Of a stretch of DNA of 64,000 nucleotides, positions 34,434 through 43,112 are shown piece by piece. The translations under genes and the position numbers were made by a program. A model generated the notes under the pieces. It was not told where the DNA came from. It was given only the letters and a program-made list of their open reading frames with translations, and ran no database searches. The first letter of the stretch is position 1. The number at the start of each line of letters is the position of its first letter. Source of the DNA: UBA5072 sp041737175 (GTDB lineage Bacteria > Bacteroidota > Bacteroidia > Bacteroidales > UBA10428); assembly GCA_041737175.1 (NCBI GenBank), contig JBGSSF010000030.1, positions 1 to 64,000 of the forward strand. The letters are read 5' to 3'.

Positions 34434-35666
34434 TTAGAGATCAAGCAGTACCTGGTTTTTGAGAATATCATCCAGTGTTTCGCGCTCACGGATCAGGTAA
34501 TCTTTGCCTTCATGTATCAAAACCTCGGGTGGCCTCAAACGTGAATTATAGTTGGATGCCATGGTAAAACAATATGCCCCTGCATTCAGGAAGGCCAGAT
34601 AATCACCCTCGCGGACATCATGGATTTTGCGGTTCCAGCCGAAGGTGTCGGTTTCACAAATATAACCGACAACCGTGTATATCCGGAGTTTTCCTTTGGG
34701 ATTGGATACATTGATAATCTGGTGAAAGGCATCATAAAACATGGGGCGTATCAGATGATTTAATCCGGTATCAAGTCCGGCAAAAACCGTTGATAGCGTT
34801 TGCTTGATTACATTCACCCTGGCAAACAAATAACCTGCTTCGCTCACCAGAAATTTGCCGGGTTCAAATATCAGTGTCAGGTCCCGGCCGTATTCCTTGC
34901 AGAATTTCTTAAAGAGCCTTGACAGGTCCTTACCGAGACTTTCGATATTGGTAAAATAATCATCGGGTTTATAGGGTACCTTGAAACCGCTTCCGAAATC
35001 AACATAGGCAAGATCGGGGAATTCCTTGGCAACATTGAGCATGATTTCGGCTCCCCTCAGAAAAACTTCCACGTCGAGAATGTCTGAGCCGGTATGCATG
35101 TGCAAACCTTCCACACGCATATTGGTGGCCTCGACTACCCGGTGCACATGTGGCATCTGGTAAATTGAAATCCCAAATTTGGAATCGATATGACCTGTAG
35201 ATATTTTATTGTGACCTCCTGCCAGAATATGCGGGTTAATGCGGATACAAACCGGTATTTTATCACCATGTATATTCCCGAACTGTTCCAGTATCGAAAT
35301 ATTGTCGATATTAATCTTAACGCCCAACTTAACACCTTCGAGAATTTCTTCAATGGAAACGCAATTGGGTGTAAATATGATATCCTGGGGCAGGAAGCCG
35401 GCTTTAAGACCAAGTTGTACCTCCTGAATGGACACAGCATCGAGACCGCTGCCAATATTCTTAAAGAATCGCAACACGTTCAGGTTATTCAAGGCCTTGC
35501 AGGCAAAATTTATTCTTACATGGATATCCTTGAATGCATGAAGCATTTTTTCATATTGCTGCTTCATTTTGGATGTCTGATAAACGTAAACCGGTGATCC
35601 GTACTTCTCTACCAGTTCAACTACGTCAACACCATCAATATGGTATCGGTTGTGTATTAAATTCAT
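34434..35666 (-). CDS. lysA: Diaminopimelate decarboxylase
   Basis: A 410-residue fold-type III PLP enzyme that makes lysine from meso-DAP. The PLP lysine is Lys57 in NFACKALNN. HTGSDI, the glycine-rich YVDFGSGF and the C-terminal GAYCFTMASNYNSR are all family motifs. The substrate-binding Cys-Glu pair appears as ICETDTFG, a variant of the usual ICESGD/ICETGD. Related carboxynorspermidine or arginine decarboxylases are less likely from these motifs. It lies between yidC and the dehydrogenase in one minus-strand run. Confidence 0.88.
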   Translation of the reverse strand: MNLIHNRYHIDGVDVVELVEKYGSPVYVYQTSKMKQQYEKMLHAFKDIHVRINFACKALNNLNVLRFFKNIGSGLDAVSIQEVQLGLKAGFLPQDIIFTPNCVSIEEILEGVKLGVKINIDNISILEQFGNIHGDKIPVCIRINPHILAGGHNKISTGHIDSKFGISIYQMPHVHRVVEATNMRVEGLHMHTGSDILDVEVFLRGAEIMLNVAKEFPDLAYVDFGSGFKVPYKPDDYFTNIESLGKDLSRLFKKFCKEYGRDLTLIFEPGKFLVSEAGYLFARVNVIKQTLSTVFAGLDTGLNHLIRPMFYDAFHQIINVSNPKGKLRIYTVVGYICETDTFGWNRKIHDVREGDYLAFLNAGAYCFTMASNYNSRLRPPEVLIHEGKDYLIRERETLDDILKNQVLLDL

Positions 35667-35695
35667 CTTTGCTGTTAATGTGTATGTCAGATTAA

Positions 35696-37561
35696 CTATT
35701 TTTTACGTGTTCTCTGATTGGCTTGTTTTGACATTTCCTCGAGTCGTTTCTGGAAATTTGATTTTTTCACAGGTTTGGATTTTTTTTCTTCAATCTTCCG
35801 GAGAATTTCCTTTTCATCGATCATTTGTTTGAAAAGATAATTCTGACCAATGGTGATAACGTTGGCAAGGAAGTAATAATAGGTAAGACCTGAAGACAAG
35901 TTATTCAGCATGAACAGGAACATAACCGGCATAATATACATCATGGTTTTCATACCCGGCATCTGTTGCGTGGAAGCACTGGTATCACTCATTTTCATGC
36001 TTATTATGGTCGATATGGTCATGAGCAGGTTAAAGAGACTCAGGTGGTCGCCCAGCAGGGGAATATTGGTACTCCAGGTAAGTATGGGATCATAGGTCGA
36101 CAGGTCCTTGGCCCACAGGAATGCCTCCTGACGCAGTTCAATAGAAGTGGGGAAGAACCTGAACATGGCAAACAGGATGGGGAACTGAAGCAGCATGGGC
36201 AGGCATCCTCCCATGGGACTGATGCCGGCTTTTTTGTAAAGTGCCATGGTAGCCTGCTGTCTTTCAACTTCCTTGCCCTTGGGGTACTTAACAGTAAGCT
36301 CATCTACCTGGGGTTTTAAAACCTTCATCCTGGCTTGCGACAAATAGGATTTATAGGTAAGCGGCAACAAAGCAACTTTAATGATGATTGTAAGAAGAAG
36401 AATGATCAGGCCATAGTTTCCGATGAACCGGCTTAGCCAGTCGAATATAGGTATAATCACGAACCTGTTAATCCAGGAGATAATTCCTTTTCCTACCGAT
36501 ACGAGCTCCTCCAGTTTATACTCTTTGTATTTCTTAAGCAGTTTGAATTTATTGGGTCCGAAAAACATTTTCATTTTCAGGGTTTCACGATCCAACCGTT
36601 GAAACGGTATACCCAATTCAGCCCTGAAATTTTTGAGGTATTTGCTTTCCTCCGGTAGTGAGGTTGATTTTACCAGAGCATTGGAGAAAGGCACATCTGC
36701 AATAATCACCGAGGAAAAAAACTGGTTCTTAAAGGCAACCCATTCCACCTGGGTGGGTATGTCCTGCTGCTGAACATCCTTACTTGCTTTGGGGCTGAAA
36801 AAATCAACATCTTCTTTGTAATGCCGGAAGTAAAGGGAAGTATACTGAATCTCATTTTTCTTAAGCTGTTCATGTTGCGGGATGTTGGCTTCCCAGGTCA
36901 AATCGAGCGCAGATGGATCACGGGTCACTATATCCTTCATCCCAACCAGATGGATGTTAAATCCTACCATATAACTGCCGGGTTCCAGAACATAGCTGTA
37001 CTCAATGTATTTACCTTCATTCACAGCGAGTTTCATGATAAGGCTGTCACGCTGCACTGTAGCATTGCGGGCAAGAGAGTCAACCGCGCCGAAATACAGT
37101 TCATTGGTTGAAACAGGCTTATTCTGGTTATAAAACATAAGTCCGAATTGAGTTGAATCCCCATCAAACAAAATAACAGGCTTCCTGTTAAAGTCTTTGT
37201 ATTCTTTCAACTCAACGGAATAGGGTCTGCCTCCTTTGCTTGAAACAGTAAGCTTCAGAAGATCATTCTCAATAACGTAGAATTTATTTTCACCTGCTGC
37301 TGCTGTGGCAAATTCACCCAATTCATCTTCAAGCTTCTGTGTATTGGATGATTCAGGCGCAGTAACGGTTTGCTTAATGGTGTCCACCTGAAAGCTTCGG
37401 CCGATGGTATCAGTCAAAATTCTTGCCTGTTCCGCAATTCTGGCAGAATCAGCCCGCTGTCTTTTTTCTTCCAGTTCCTTTTTGTTTGGCGCCTGAAATA
37501 CCCCCCAGATTATTAAAATGGCTGCGATCAGTAAGATACCAAAAATTGAGTTTTTATCCAT
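35696..37561 (-). CDS. yidC: Membrane protein insertase YidC
   Basis: A 621-residue inner-membrane insertase of the Gram-negative type: an N-terminal span (about 5-22), a large periplasmic domain (about 60-355) and the conserved five-span core (about 365-580) with PLTYKSYLSQARMKVLKP, then the helical MGGCLPMLLQFPILFAMF segment. A basic tail ends NQRTRKK. It inserts membrane proteins alone or with SecYEG. It is 41 nt downstream of pyrG. Confidence 0.95.
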   Translation of the reverse strand: MDKNSIFGILLIAAILIIWGVFQAPNKKELEEKRQRADSARIAEQARILTDTIGRSFQVDTIKQTVTAPESSNTQKLEDELGEFATAAAGENKFYVIENDLLKLTVSSKGGRPYSVELKEYKDFNRKPVILFDGDSTQFGLMFYNQNKPVSTNELYFGAVDSLARNATVQRDSLIMKLAVNEGKYIEYSYVLEPGSYMVGFNIHLVGMKDIVTRDPSALDLTWEANIPQHEQLKKNEIQYTSLYFRHYKEDVDFFSPKASKDVQQQDIPTQVEWVAFKNQFFSSVIIADVPFSNALVKSTSLPEESKYLKNFRAELGIPFQRLDRETLKMKMFFGPNKFKLLKKYKEYKLEELVSVGKGIISWINRFVIIPIFDWLSRFIGNYGLIILLLTIIIKVALLPLTYKSYLSQARMKVLKPQVDELTVKYPKGKEVERQQATMALYKKAGISPMGGCLPMLLQFPILFAMFRFFPTSIELRQEAFLWAKDLSTYDPILTWSTNIPLLGDHLSLFNLLMTISTIISMKMSDTSASTQQMPGMKTMMYIMPVMFLFMLNNLSSGLTYYYFLANVITIGQNYLFKQMIDEKEILRKIEEKKSKPVKKSNFQKRLEEMSKQANQRTRKK

Positions 37562-37602
37562 TAGTTATGCGTTAACTTAGTAAAGTTTTATGTTCAATAG
37601 GA

Positions 37603-39237
37603 TCAGATTGTGGATTTGATGAAACCAACAAACAGTGGGTGTGGTTTAAGCACCGTACTATGGTATTCCGGGTGAAATTGAACACCAATAAACCACCTGT
37701 GCGAGGGGATCTCCATAATCTCCACCAGGGAGGTCTCGGGATTCACGCCTGCAGAAATCATACCTGCATTCTCAAAAGCAGCAAGGTACTTGTTGTTGAA
37801 CTCATAGCGATGGCGGTGCCTCTCGGTGATTTCAGAAAGTCCGTATGCTTCAAAGGTGCGGGTTCCTTTCTTAATGATACACGGATAAGCCCCAAGCCTC
37901 ATTGTTCCACCCTTTTCAGTGATTCCTTTTTGTTCTTCCATCAGATCAATAACCGGATCGGGAGTTTTAAGCGACATCTCCGTGGAATGGGCCTTCTCGA
38001 GGTGCAGAACATTTCGGGCAAATTCAATAACTGCGCATTGTAAACCCAGACAAATACCGAAGAACGGTATGTTATTTTCGCGGGCATACCTGGCTGCCAG
38101 TATTTTGCCTTCAATTCCCCTGTCACCGAATCCGGGAGCTACCAGGATACCACTATGTCCCTTCAGCAGTTCGATATAATTGCTTTCATCGATATCTTCC
38201 GAATGAATATAATGGACCTCCACATGACATTCGTTTGCGGCACCGGCATGTTTGATTGACTCATTAATAGAAATATATGCATCGGGTAATTCCACATATT
38301 TACCTACCAGCGCAATCTTTGTGCTAATTTTAGAATGCTGAAGCCGTTTGAGGAATTTATTCCAGGGCCCCAGATCGGGGGTACCCGAATAATCCATGCC
38401 CATTTTTTTCAGAACGGTCACATCAAACCTTTCTTTCTGCATTAATATGGGAACTTCATAAATGGTACTAACGTCAATGGACTGTATAACAGAATCTGAG
38501 TCCACGTTACAAAAGAGAGCAACCTTTTTGCGCAGATCATCACCGAGTTCGTGTTCGGTTCTCAGTACCAGTATGTTGGGTTGCACACCATTCTCGAGAA
38601 GCATCTTTACCGAGTGCTGGGTGGGCTTGGTTTTTAATTCGCCGGAAGCTTTAAGATAAGGCACGAGGGTAAGATGTATACTCAGCACATTCTGATCACC
38701 CATTTCCCATTTAAGCTGACGAACGGCTTCCACATAAGGTAAAGATTCTATATCGCCAACAGTACCGCCTATTTCAGTGATTACAAAATCATATTTGTTT
38801 CGACCTCCCAGGAGCTTGATCCTCCGTTTTATTTCGTCGGTGATATGGGGGATCACCTGTACCGTTTTGCCAAGATAATCACCCCGGCGTTCCTTGTTAA
38901 TAACCGACTGGTATATCCGGCCTGTTGTAACATTATTGGCCTGGGATGTGGGGATACCGAGGAACCTTTCGTAATGGCCGAGATCGAGGTCAGTTTCAGC
39001 TCCGTCCTCGGTGACATAGCACTCTCCATGTTCATAAGGATTCAGTGTTCCGGGATCTACATTTATGTAGGGATCCAGCTTTTGAATGGTAACTTCATAA
39101 CCTCTGGCCTGCAATAATTTGGCCAGTGATGCTGAAATAATACCTTTTCCCAAGGAGGAAGTAACACCGCCTGTAACAAAAATATACTTTGTTGGTATCA
39201 AATTGCCCTGATGTTTAATTCTTATTAGATTGCTCAA
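37603..39237 (-). CDS. pyrG: CTP synthase
   Basis: A 544-residue enzyme that aminates UTP to CTP with glutamine or ammonia. The N-terminal synthase domain starts YIFVTGGVTSSLGKGI and has the typical DPYINVDPGTLNP and EIGGTVGDIES. The C-terminal class I glutaminase has the nucleophile Cys in FFGICLGLQ and His-Glu in QFHPEYHS. The ATG at 39237 overlaps the upstream stop by 4 nt, which supports this start even though it adds about 13 residues before the usual beginning. Confidence 0.96.
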   Translation of the reverse strand: MSNLIRIKHQGNLIPTKYIFVTGGVTSSLGKGIISASLAKLLQARGYEVTIQKLDPYINVDPGTLNPYEHGECYVTEDGAETDLDLGHYERFLGIPTSQANNVTTGRIYQSVINKERRGDYLGKTVQVIPHITDEIKRRIKLLGGRNKYDFVITEIGGTVGDIESLPYVEAVRQLKWEMGDQNVLSIHLTLVPYLKASGELKTKPTQHSVKMLLENGVQPNILVLRTEHELGDDLRKKVALFCNVDSDSVIQSIDVSTIYEVPILMQKERFDVTVLKKMGMDYSGTPDLGPWNKFLKRLQHSKISTKIALVGKYVELPDAYISINESIKHAGAANECHVEVHYIHSEDIDESNYIELLKGHSGILVAPGFGDRGIEGKILAARYARENNIPFFGICLGLQCAVIEFARNVLHLEKAHSTEMSLKTPDPVIDLMEEQKGITEKGGTMRLGAYPCIIKKGTRTFEAYGLSEITERHRHRYEFNNKYLAAFENAGMISAGVNPETSLVEIMEIPSHRWFIGVQFHPEYHSTVLKPHPLFVGFIKSTI

Positions 39238-41297
39238 TCATCCATGTCATCGATCATACTGATCTTCCGGTTAAGAAGTTCAATGTCTTTTTTTGTATTT
39301 TCAATTTTTGATTCCACGTCCCTGATCACGGATTCTGCATTTCTTGAGCGGGCAAAGAAACCGATGTTGTTTTCCCACAAAACGATATCACTTTCAAGCT
39401 GCTTTAAACGGGTAATGTATTTTTCCCGTTCCTGCCTGACACGCTGCATTCCATTAGGTTTCTCAAGAAAATCCTCGAGTTTGGTTTTGAACTTGAGCAG
39501 GTTCCGGTGACTATCGTCAATACGAAGAGCATCAAACTTTTTGTTGACGGCTTCCCGGTATTTTTCCTGTATTTCGTCTTTGTCTTTCAGGGGTACGAAG
39601 CCAATTTCTGCCCACTGACGTTGAAAATCATTTAGATTTTTCAGACTGTCTTCAGCGTTTTCAGTAATCTGGAATTCTTCGATCTGTTTGATCAATTCTA
39701 ATTTCTTTTGCAGATTGCTGCCGAAAGAACTGTCAATTTCCGAAAAATGCTTCGACTTTCTTTCAAAAAAAGTATCACAGGCTGAACGAAATCTTTTCCA
39801 TACTTTTTCCGATTGTTTATGGTGAACAGGTCCAATCTCTTTCCATCTTTGCTGCAGGGCAATAAGCTCCTCGGTTGTTTTCCTCCATTCATTGCTGTCA
39901 CGCAGGGATTCAGCCTGAATGCAAAGATCGATCTTCAGTTGCAGGTTGTTGTTCTGTTCCTCTTTAAATACACCATAGAATTCCCGTTTTCGGTTGAAAA
40001 ATGTGTCACAGGCATCACGGAAACGTTTGTATATTTTAGCATTGTCTTTTTTAGGAGCAAAACCTATAGATTTCCAAACTTTCTGCAATTCCATCAATTC
40101 ATGGGACTTGTTGGTCCAGTCTTTATTTGAATTGATTTCCGTGTTGCACAATTCTTCTGCTTTTTCGCACAATGCATTTTTAGTATCCAGGTTTTTCTTC
40201 TGTTCGGTTTTGAGATCGACAAAATGTTCCTGGTGTTTCCGGTTGATCTTGGAGGTTGCTTCCTTAAACCTGTTCCATATCTCAATTCGCATTTCTGCAG
40301 GTACCGGTCCAATTTCGCGCCACTGGTCATGAAGATCCTGCAATATGCGGAATGCTTCAACCACATTTGATTCAAGGAGCAATTCCTCAGCCCTTTCGCA
40401 AAGATGAATTTTAGACTCCAGGTTTTTCTTGAGATCCAGGTCACGCAATTCCTGGTTTATACGGATATAATCGTAAAATGCTTCAACATGGTGGTGATAG
40501 GTATCCCAAAGATCCTTAACATTTTGCTGTGGAACGGGCCCCAGGGAACGCCATCTTTTTTGTAATTCCCTGAATTCCTGGAATGTACGGTTAATTGATT
40601 CTTTGTTATTCGTGAGTTCCTTGATCTCTTCAATGATTTTGTATTTTTCTTCCAGGTTATGATGCTTCTGATCGTCCTGTGTTTTATTAAACTCGGATTT
40701 CAGGTCACGGTATCTTTTCAGTTGTTCTTTAATTTCACTCTCGTAAGGATCGTCTTCAACCTTGAAATCTTCGAGTTCGCCACCCTGCTCAACAAAAGCC
40801 TTTCGTTTTTTCTCTATTTCGGCTTTGTGCTTTTTATAATAGTTGATTTTAATGTTCTCAACATCATTGATGATGGTTTCCACCGGCCGGGCTGACAATA
40901 ATTCCGCAAGCATTGCAATTAAATCAACCTTGCTCAAAACGGAAAGATTGGGAGGTTCTTTCTTTTTTTCCTCCTCGGTGCTTGTCTCATTTTGCTTTAC
41001 TGGGCTGATCTCATGATGGTCACCGACTTCTTCAAAAAAATCATGAAACTCTTCGGCTTCATGATCCGGCAGATCACCCTTAATTAAAGGTGAAAGTATC
41101 TCTTCCTCTTCATGCTTACCCAACGATTCAATATATTCCAAGTCAGAAGTATCGGAGAGATGAGGTTCAGCAGTATTTTCAGCTGAGTCTGATTTGGCAG
41201 GTTCTTCTGCCAAAGGCGCTAATGGATCCGTATTATCAGTGACACTATGCGTATCATTGATTTGTTCATTACGAACAGTACTATTTGAGTCACTCAT
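39234..41297 (-). CDS. DUF349 repeat protein
   Basis: A 687-residue, highly charged, mostly helical protein. After an acidic, low-complexity N-terminus (about 1-115) come five DUF349 repeats (about 240-610), each marked by a tryptophan motif of the form W-x-x-IG-x-(V/A)-P: WRSLGPVP, WREIGPVP, WKSIGFAP, WKEIGPVH and WAEIGFVP. The C-terminus is a coiled coil. DUF349 proteins are common in Bacteroidetes. Their function is not established, so I assign none. It is coupled to pyrG by a 4-nt overlap. Confidence 0.85.
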   Translation of the reverse strand: MSDSNSTVRNEQINDTHSVTDNTDPLAPLAEEPAKSDSAENTAEPHLSDTSDLEYIESLGKHEEEEILSPLIKGDLPDHEAEEFHDFFEEVGDHHEISPVKQNETSTEEEKKKEPPNLSVLSKVDLIAMLAELLSARPVETIINDVENIKINYYKKHKAEIEKKRKAFVEQGGELEDFKVEDDPYESEIKEQLKRYRDLKSEFNKTQDDQKHHNLEEKYKIIEEIKELTNNKESINRTFQEFRELQKRWRSLGPVPQQNVKDLWDTYHHHVEAFYDYIRINQELRDLDLKKNLESKIHLCERAEELLLESNVVEAFRILQDLHDQWREIGPVPAEMRIEIWNRFKEATSKINRKHQEHFVDLKTEQKKNLDTKNALCEKAEELCNTEINSNKDWTNKSHELMELQKVWKSIGFAPKKDNAKIYKRFRDACDTFFNRKREFYGVFKEEQNNNLQLKIDLCIQAESLRDSNEWRKTTEELIALQQRWKEIGPVHHKQSEKVWKRFRSACDTFFERKSKHFSEIDSSFGSNLQKKLELIKQIEEFQITENAEDSLKNLNDFQRQWAEIGFVPLKDKDEIQEKYREAVNKKFDALRIDDSHRNLLKFKTKLEDFLEKPNGMQRVRQEREKYITRLKQLESDIVLWENNIGFFARSRNAESVIRDVESKIENTKKDIELLNRKISMIDDMDD

Positions 41298-41342
41298 TTA
41301 CAGTAATTTATCAAAAAAACCACCCTGTGAAAACAAAGTACG

Positions 41343-41370
41343 AAAATATACATTAATGACTAATAGTCAA
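41343..41370 (-). promoter_or_regulatory. Possible promoter of the DUF349-pyrG-yidC run
   Basis: On the minus strand TTG (41368-41370), 17 nt, then TATATTTT (41343-41350). Both elements are near consensus, but the spacing is short. It lies 45 nt upstream of the DUF349 gene. Confidence 0.35.
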
Positions 41371-41451
41371 AGTTTTTTAGTTGAAATATGGCCTATTTAC
41401 AGGCTTTCTTCAACTATTGCTTCGTAAGTGGTTGTTTTGATTATAGATAAG

Positions 41452-41622
41452 CTACTCAGATACCAGCCAGTCTTTGGCTTCTTCGACGGTATCAAAAACA
41501 TGAAGGTTCATTTGTGTAATGGTCTGAACAATCCTGAGCAGGATCTTTTTTCCACCGGTAATACCAACGACGGCTTCTCTGGCAGTGAGCTCCTTGGTGT
41601 GTTTACCGGCCTTATTAATTTC
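41452..41622 (-). pseudogene. Decayed C-terminal piece of a SpoIIAA/STAS-like protein
   Basis: Between cysH and the DUF349 gene the minus strand keeps 56 open codons with no usable start and a stop immediately upstream (41623-41625). The residues (AREAVVGITGGKKILL, then LHVFDTVEEAKDWLVSE before the stop) look like the end of the small SpoIIAA/STAS-like proteins common in Bacteroidetes. The N-terminal half is missing. I read it as a relic. The remaining sequence of this 330-bp gap is AT-rich and shows only the promoter noted above. Confidence 0.55.
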
Positions 41623-41627
41623 TTATA

Positions 41628-42335
41628 CTACGTACCTTTTATATGCAATCCGCATTCTTTATGACCCTGATCCTCCCACCACCATCTGCCGGCTCGCGTA
41701 TCTTCACCGGGGTTAATGGCTCTTGTGCAGGGCTGACATCCTATGCTGGGAAATCCCTTATCGTGAAGTTCATTATAGGGAACCTGGTATTTACGGATAT
41801 AATCCCATACCATTTTCTCTGACCAGCCGTTAAGAGGATTAATTTTTATCAACTGATACGTTTCGTCCCATTCAATTACATTGGTATTGAACCGGTTCAG
41901 GGTTTGATCTTTCCTTATGCCTGTTATCCAGGCCTGCATTCCGTGTAGCGCACGTTTCAGGGGTTCAAGCTTACGGAGCTGGCAGCATAACTTGCGATTC
42001 TCAATACTCTCATAAAACAGATTGATGCCTTTTTCCTTTACCATTTTCTGAACCTGCCCGTAATCAGGGAAAAAAACCTCGATAACGGTTTTATAGCGCT
42101 GGCAGGTATCATGGATGAGATTCAGTGTTTCAGGAAATAACCGTCCGGTATCCAGGGTAAAGATCCTGATCGACGGATTGATCTTCACCAGCATATCAGT
42201 CAGTACCTGGTCCTCGGCGCCCATACTTGATGAAAGGCAAAGCCGGTCGCCAAACTCAGAGCTGAAAAACTCCAGCACTTCCTGAGGGGTTGCCTTGGCA
42301 AAGCGATCATTCCATTCGGCTATTCTGGTATCCAT
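41628..42335 (-). CDS. cysH: Assimilatory adenylyl-sulfate (APS) reductase
   Basis: A 235-residue thioredoxin-linked enzyme reducing APS to sulfite. The P-loop-like SSSMGAEDQVL is near 36-46. The four cysteines that bind a [4Fe-4S] cluster in APS-type enzymes are present as LCCQLRK and GCQPCTRA, and the catalytic Cys lies in the C-terminal KECGLH. PAPS-type enzymes lack the cluster cysteines, so APS is the likely substrate. It is the last gene of a run with the sugar nucleotidyltransferase and kinase, 25 nt downstream. Confidence 0.92.
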   Translation of the reverse strand: MDTRIAEWNDRFAKATPQEVLEFFSSEFGDRLCLSSSMGAEDQVLTDMLVKINPSIRIFTLDTGRLFPETLNLIHDTCQRYKTVIEVFFPDYGQVQKMVKEKGINLFYESIENRKLCCQLRKLEPLKRALHGMQAWITGIRKDQTLNRFNTNVIEWDETYQLIKINPLNGWSEKMVWDYIRKYQVPYNELHDKGFPSIGCQPCTRAINPGEDTRAGRWWWEDQGHKECGLHIKGT

Positions 42336-42360
42336 GCTGTTCCTGGTTTAATTGTACTTT

Positions 42361-43107
42361 TTACTGATGAAACTGCCGGTAAATGGTCTTTATTTCAGGT
42401 TCGTGATTCAGGGATTCGAGGTTTTCAATGCGGCCGCACTCGAACCACAGCGAGTTGTCATGTTCGAAACCCATAATGCGGTGAACCGGAGCAAGCCTTA
42501 AATAAACATCAACAATCGAAAACCTGCCATGTTCGGTGATGTGTTCAAAAATTACCGGATCCAACAGGTGAATTGTGCTGAATGCCATTTTCAACTGATC
42601 CTGAACCGGCCTCACCATTCTACATTCATCGTTTATATTATTGTACCAGCCGCACAAACGGTAATCTGTGTCAAAAAGGAAATCACGTGTAGATTTGCGG
42701 TGTTTCACCGCCAACGTTGCCAGTGCTGAGACCTTCTCATGAAAACGATACATCTCATGAAGGTTGAGATCGGTGATCACATCTGACGATGTTAACAGAA
42801 ATGGTTTGCCATCATCAAAGAACCAGCCTGCCTTGTGCAGACCTCCTCCTGTATCCAGCAATTCGTCAGTTTCATCAGAAAACTCGATCCGAAGTCCGAA
42901 AGCATCGTTCTTTCTGATAAAGTCCACAATCTGACCGCCCAGGTGATGGATATTGATAATGATCTCCTCAACCCCGAAATATTTCAGGTAGCGGATGGTA
43001 TGCTCAAGAAGTGCTATTCCCTGTACCTCGATCAGTGCTTTAGGCTTTTTTTCGGTAAGCGGAAGCAAACGTGTTCCCAAACCTGCCGCCAGAATCATAG
43101 CTTTCAT
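42361..43107 (-). CDS. Sugar-1-phosphate nucleotidyltransferase, MurU-like
   Basis: A 248-residue nucleotidyltransferase with the signature AMILAAGLGTRLLPLTEKKPKA-type N-terminus (here LAAGLGTRLLPLTEKKPK at 6-23), NTP/Mg residues in TSSDVITDL and FDTDYRLCG. The short length (no C-terminal beta-helix acyltransferase domain) and the kinase gene 5 nt upstream match AmgK-MurU pairs, where MurU makes UDP-MurNAc from MurNAc-1-phosphate during cell-wall recycling. Another hexose-1-phosphate is possible. Confidence 0.75.
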   Translation of the reverse strand: MKAMILAAGLGTRLLPLTEKKPKALIEVQGIALLEHTIRYLKYFGVEEIIINIHHLGGQIVDFIRKNDAFGLRIEFSDETDELLDTGGGLHKAGWFFDDGKPFLLTSSDVITDLNLHEMYRFHEKVSALATLAVKHRKSTRDFLFDTDYRLCGWYNNINDECRMVRPVQDQLKMAFSTIHLLDPVIFEHITEHGRFSIVDVYLRLAPVHRIMGFEHDNSLWFECGRIENLESLNHEPEIKTIYRQFHQ

Positions 43108-43112
43108 ACAAC

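Noticed and set aside
41428..41664. Plus-strand ORF between the DUF349 gene and cysH
   Set aside because: It is antisense to the SpoIIAA-like relic. The minus-strand reading shows family resemblance and this one does not.
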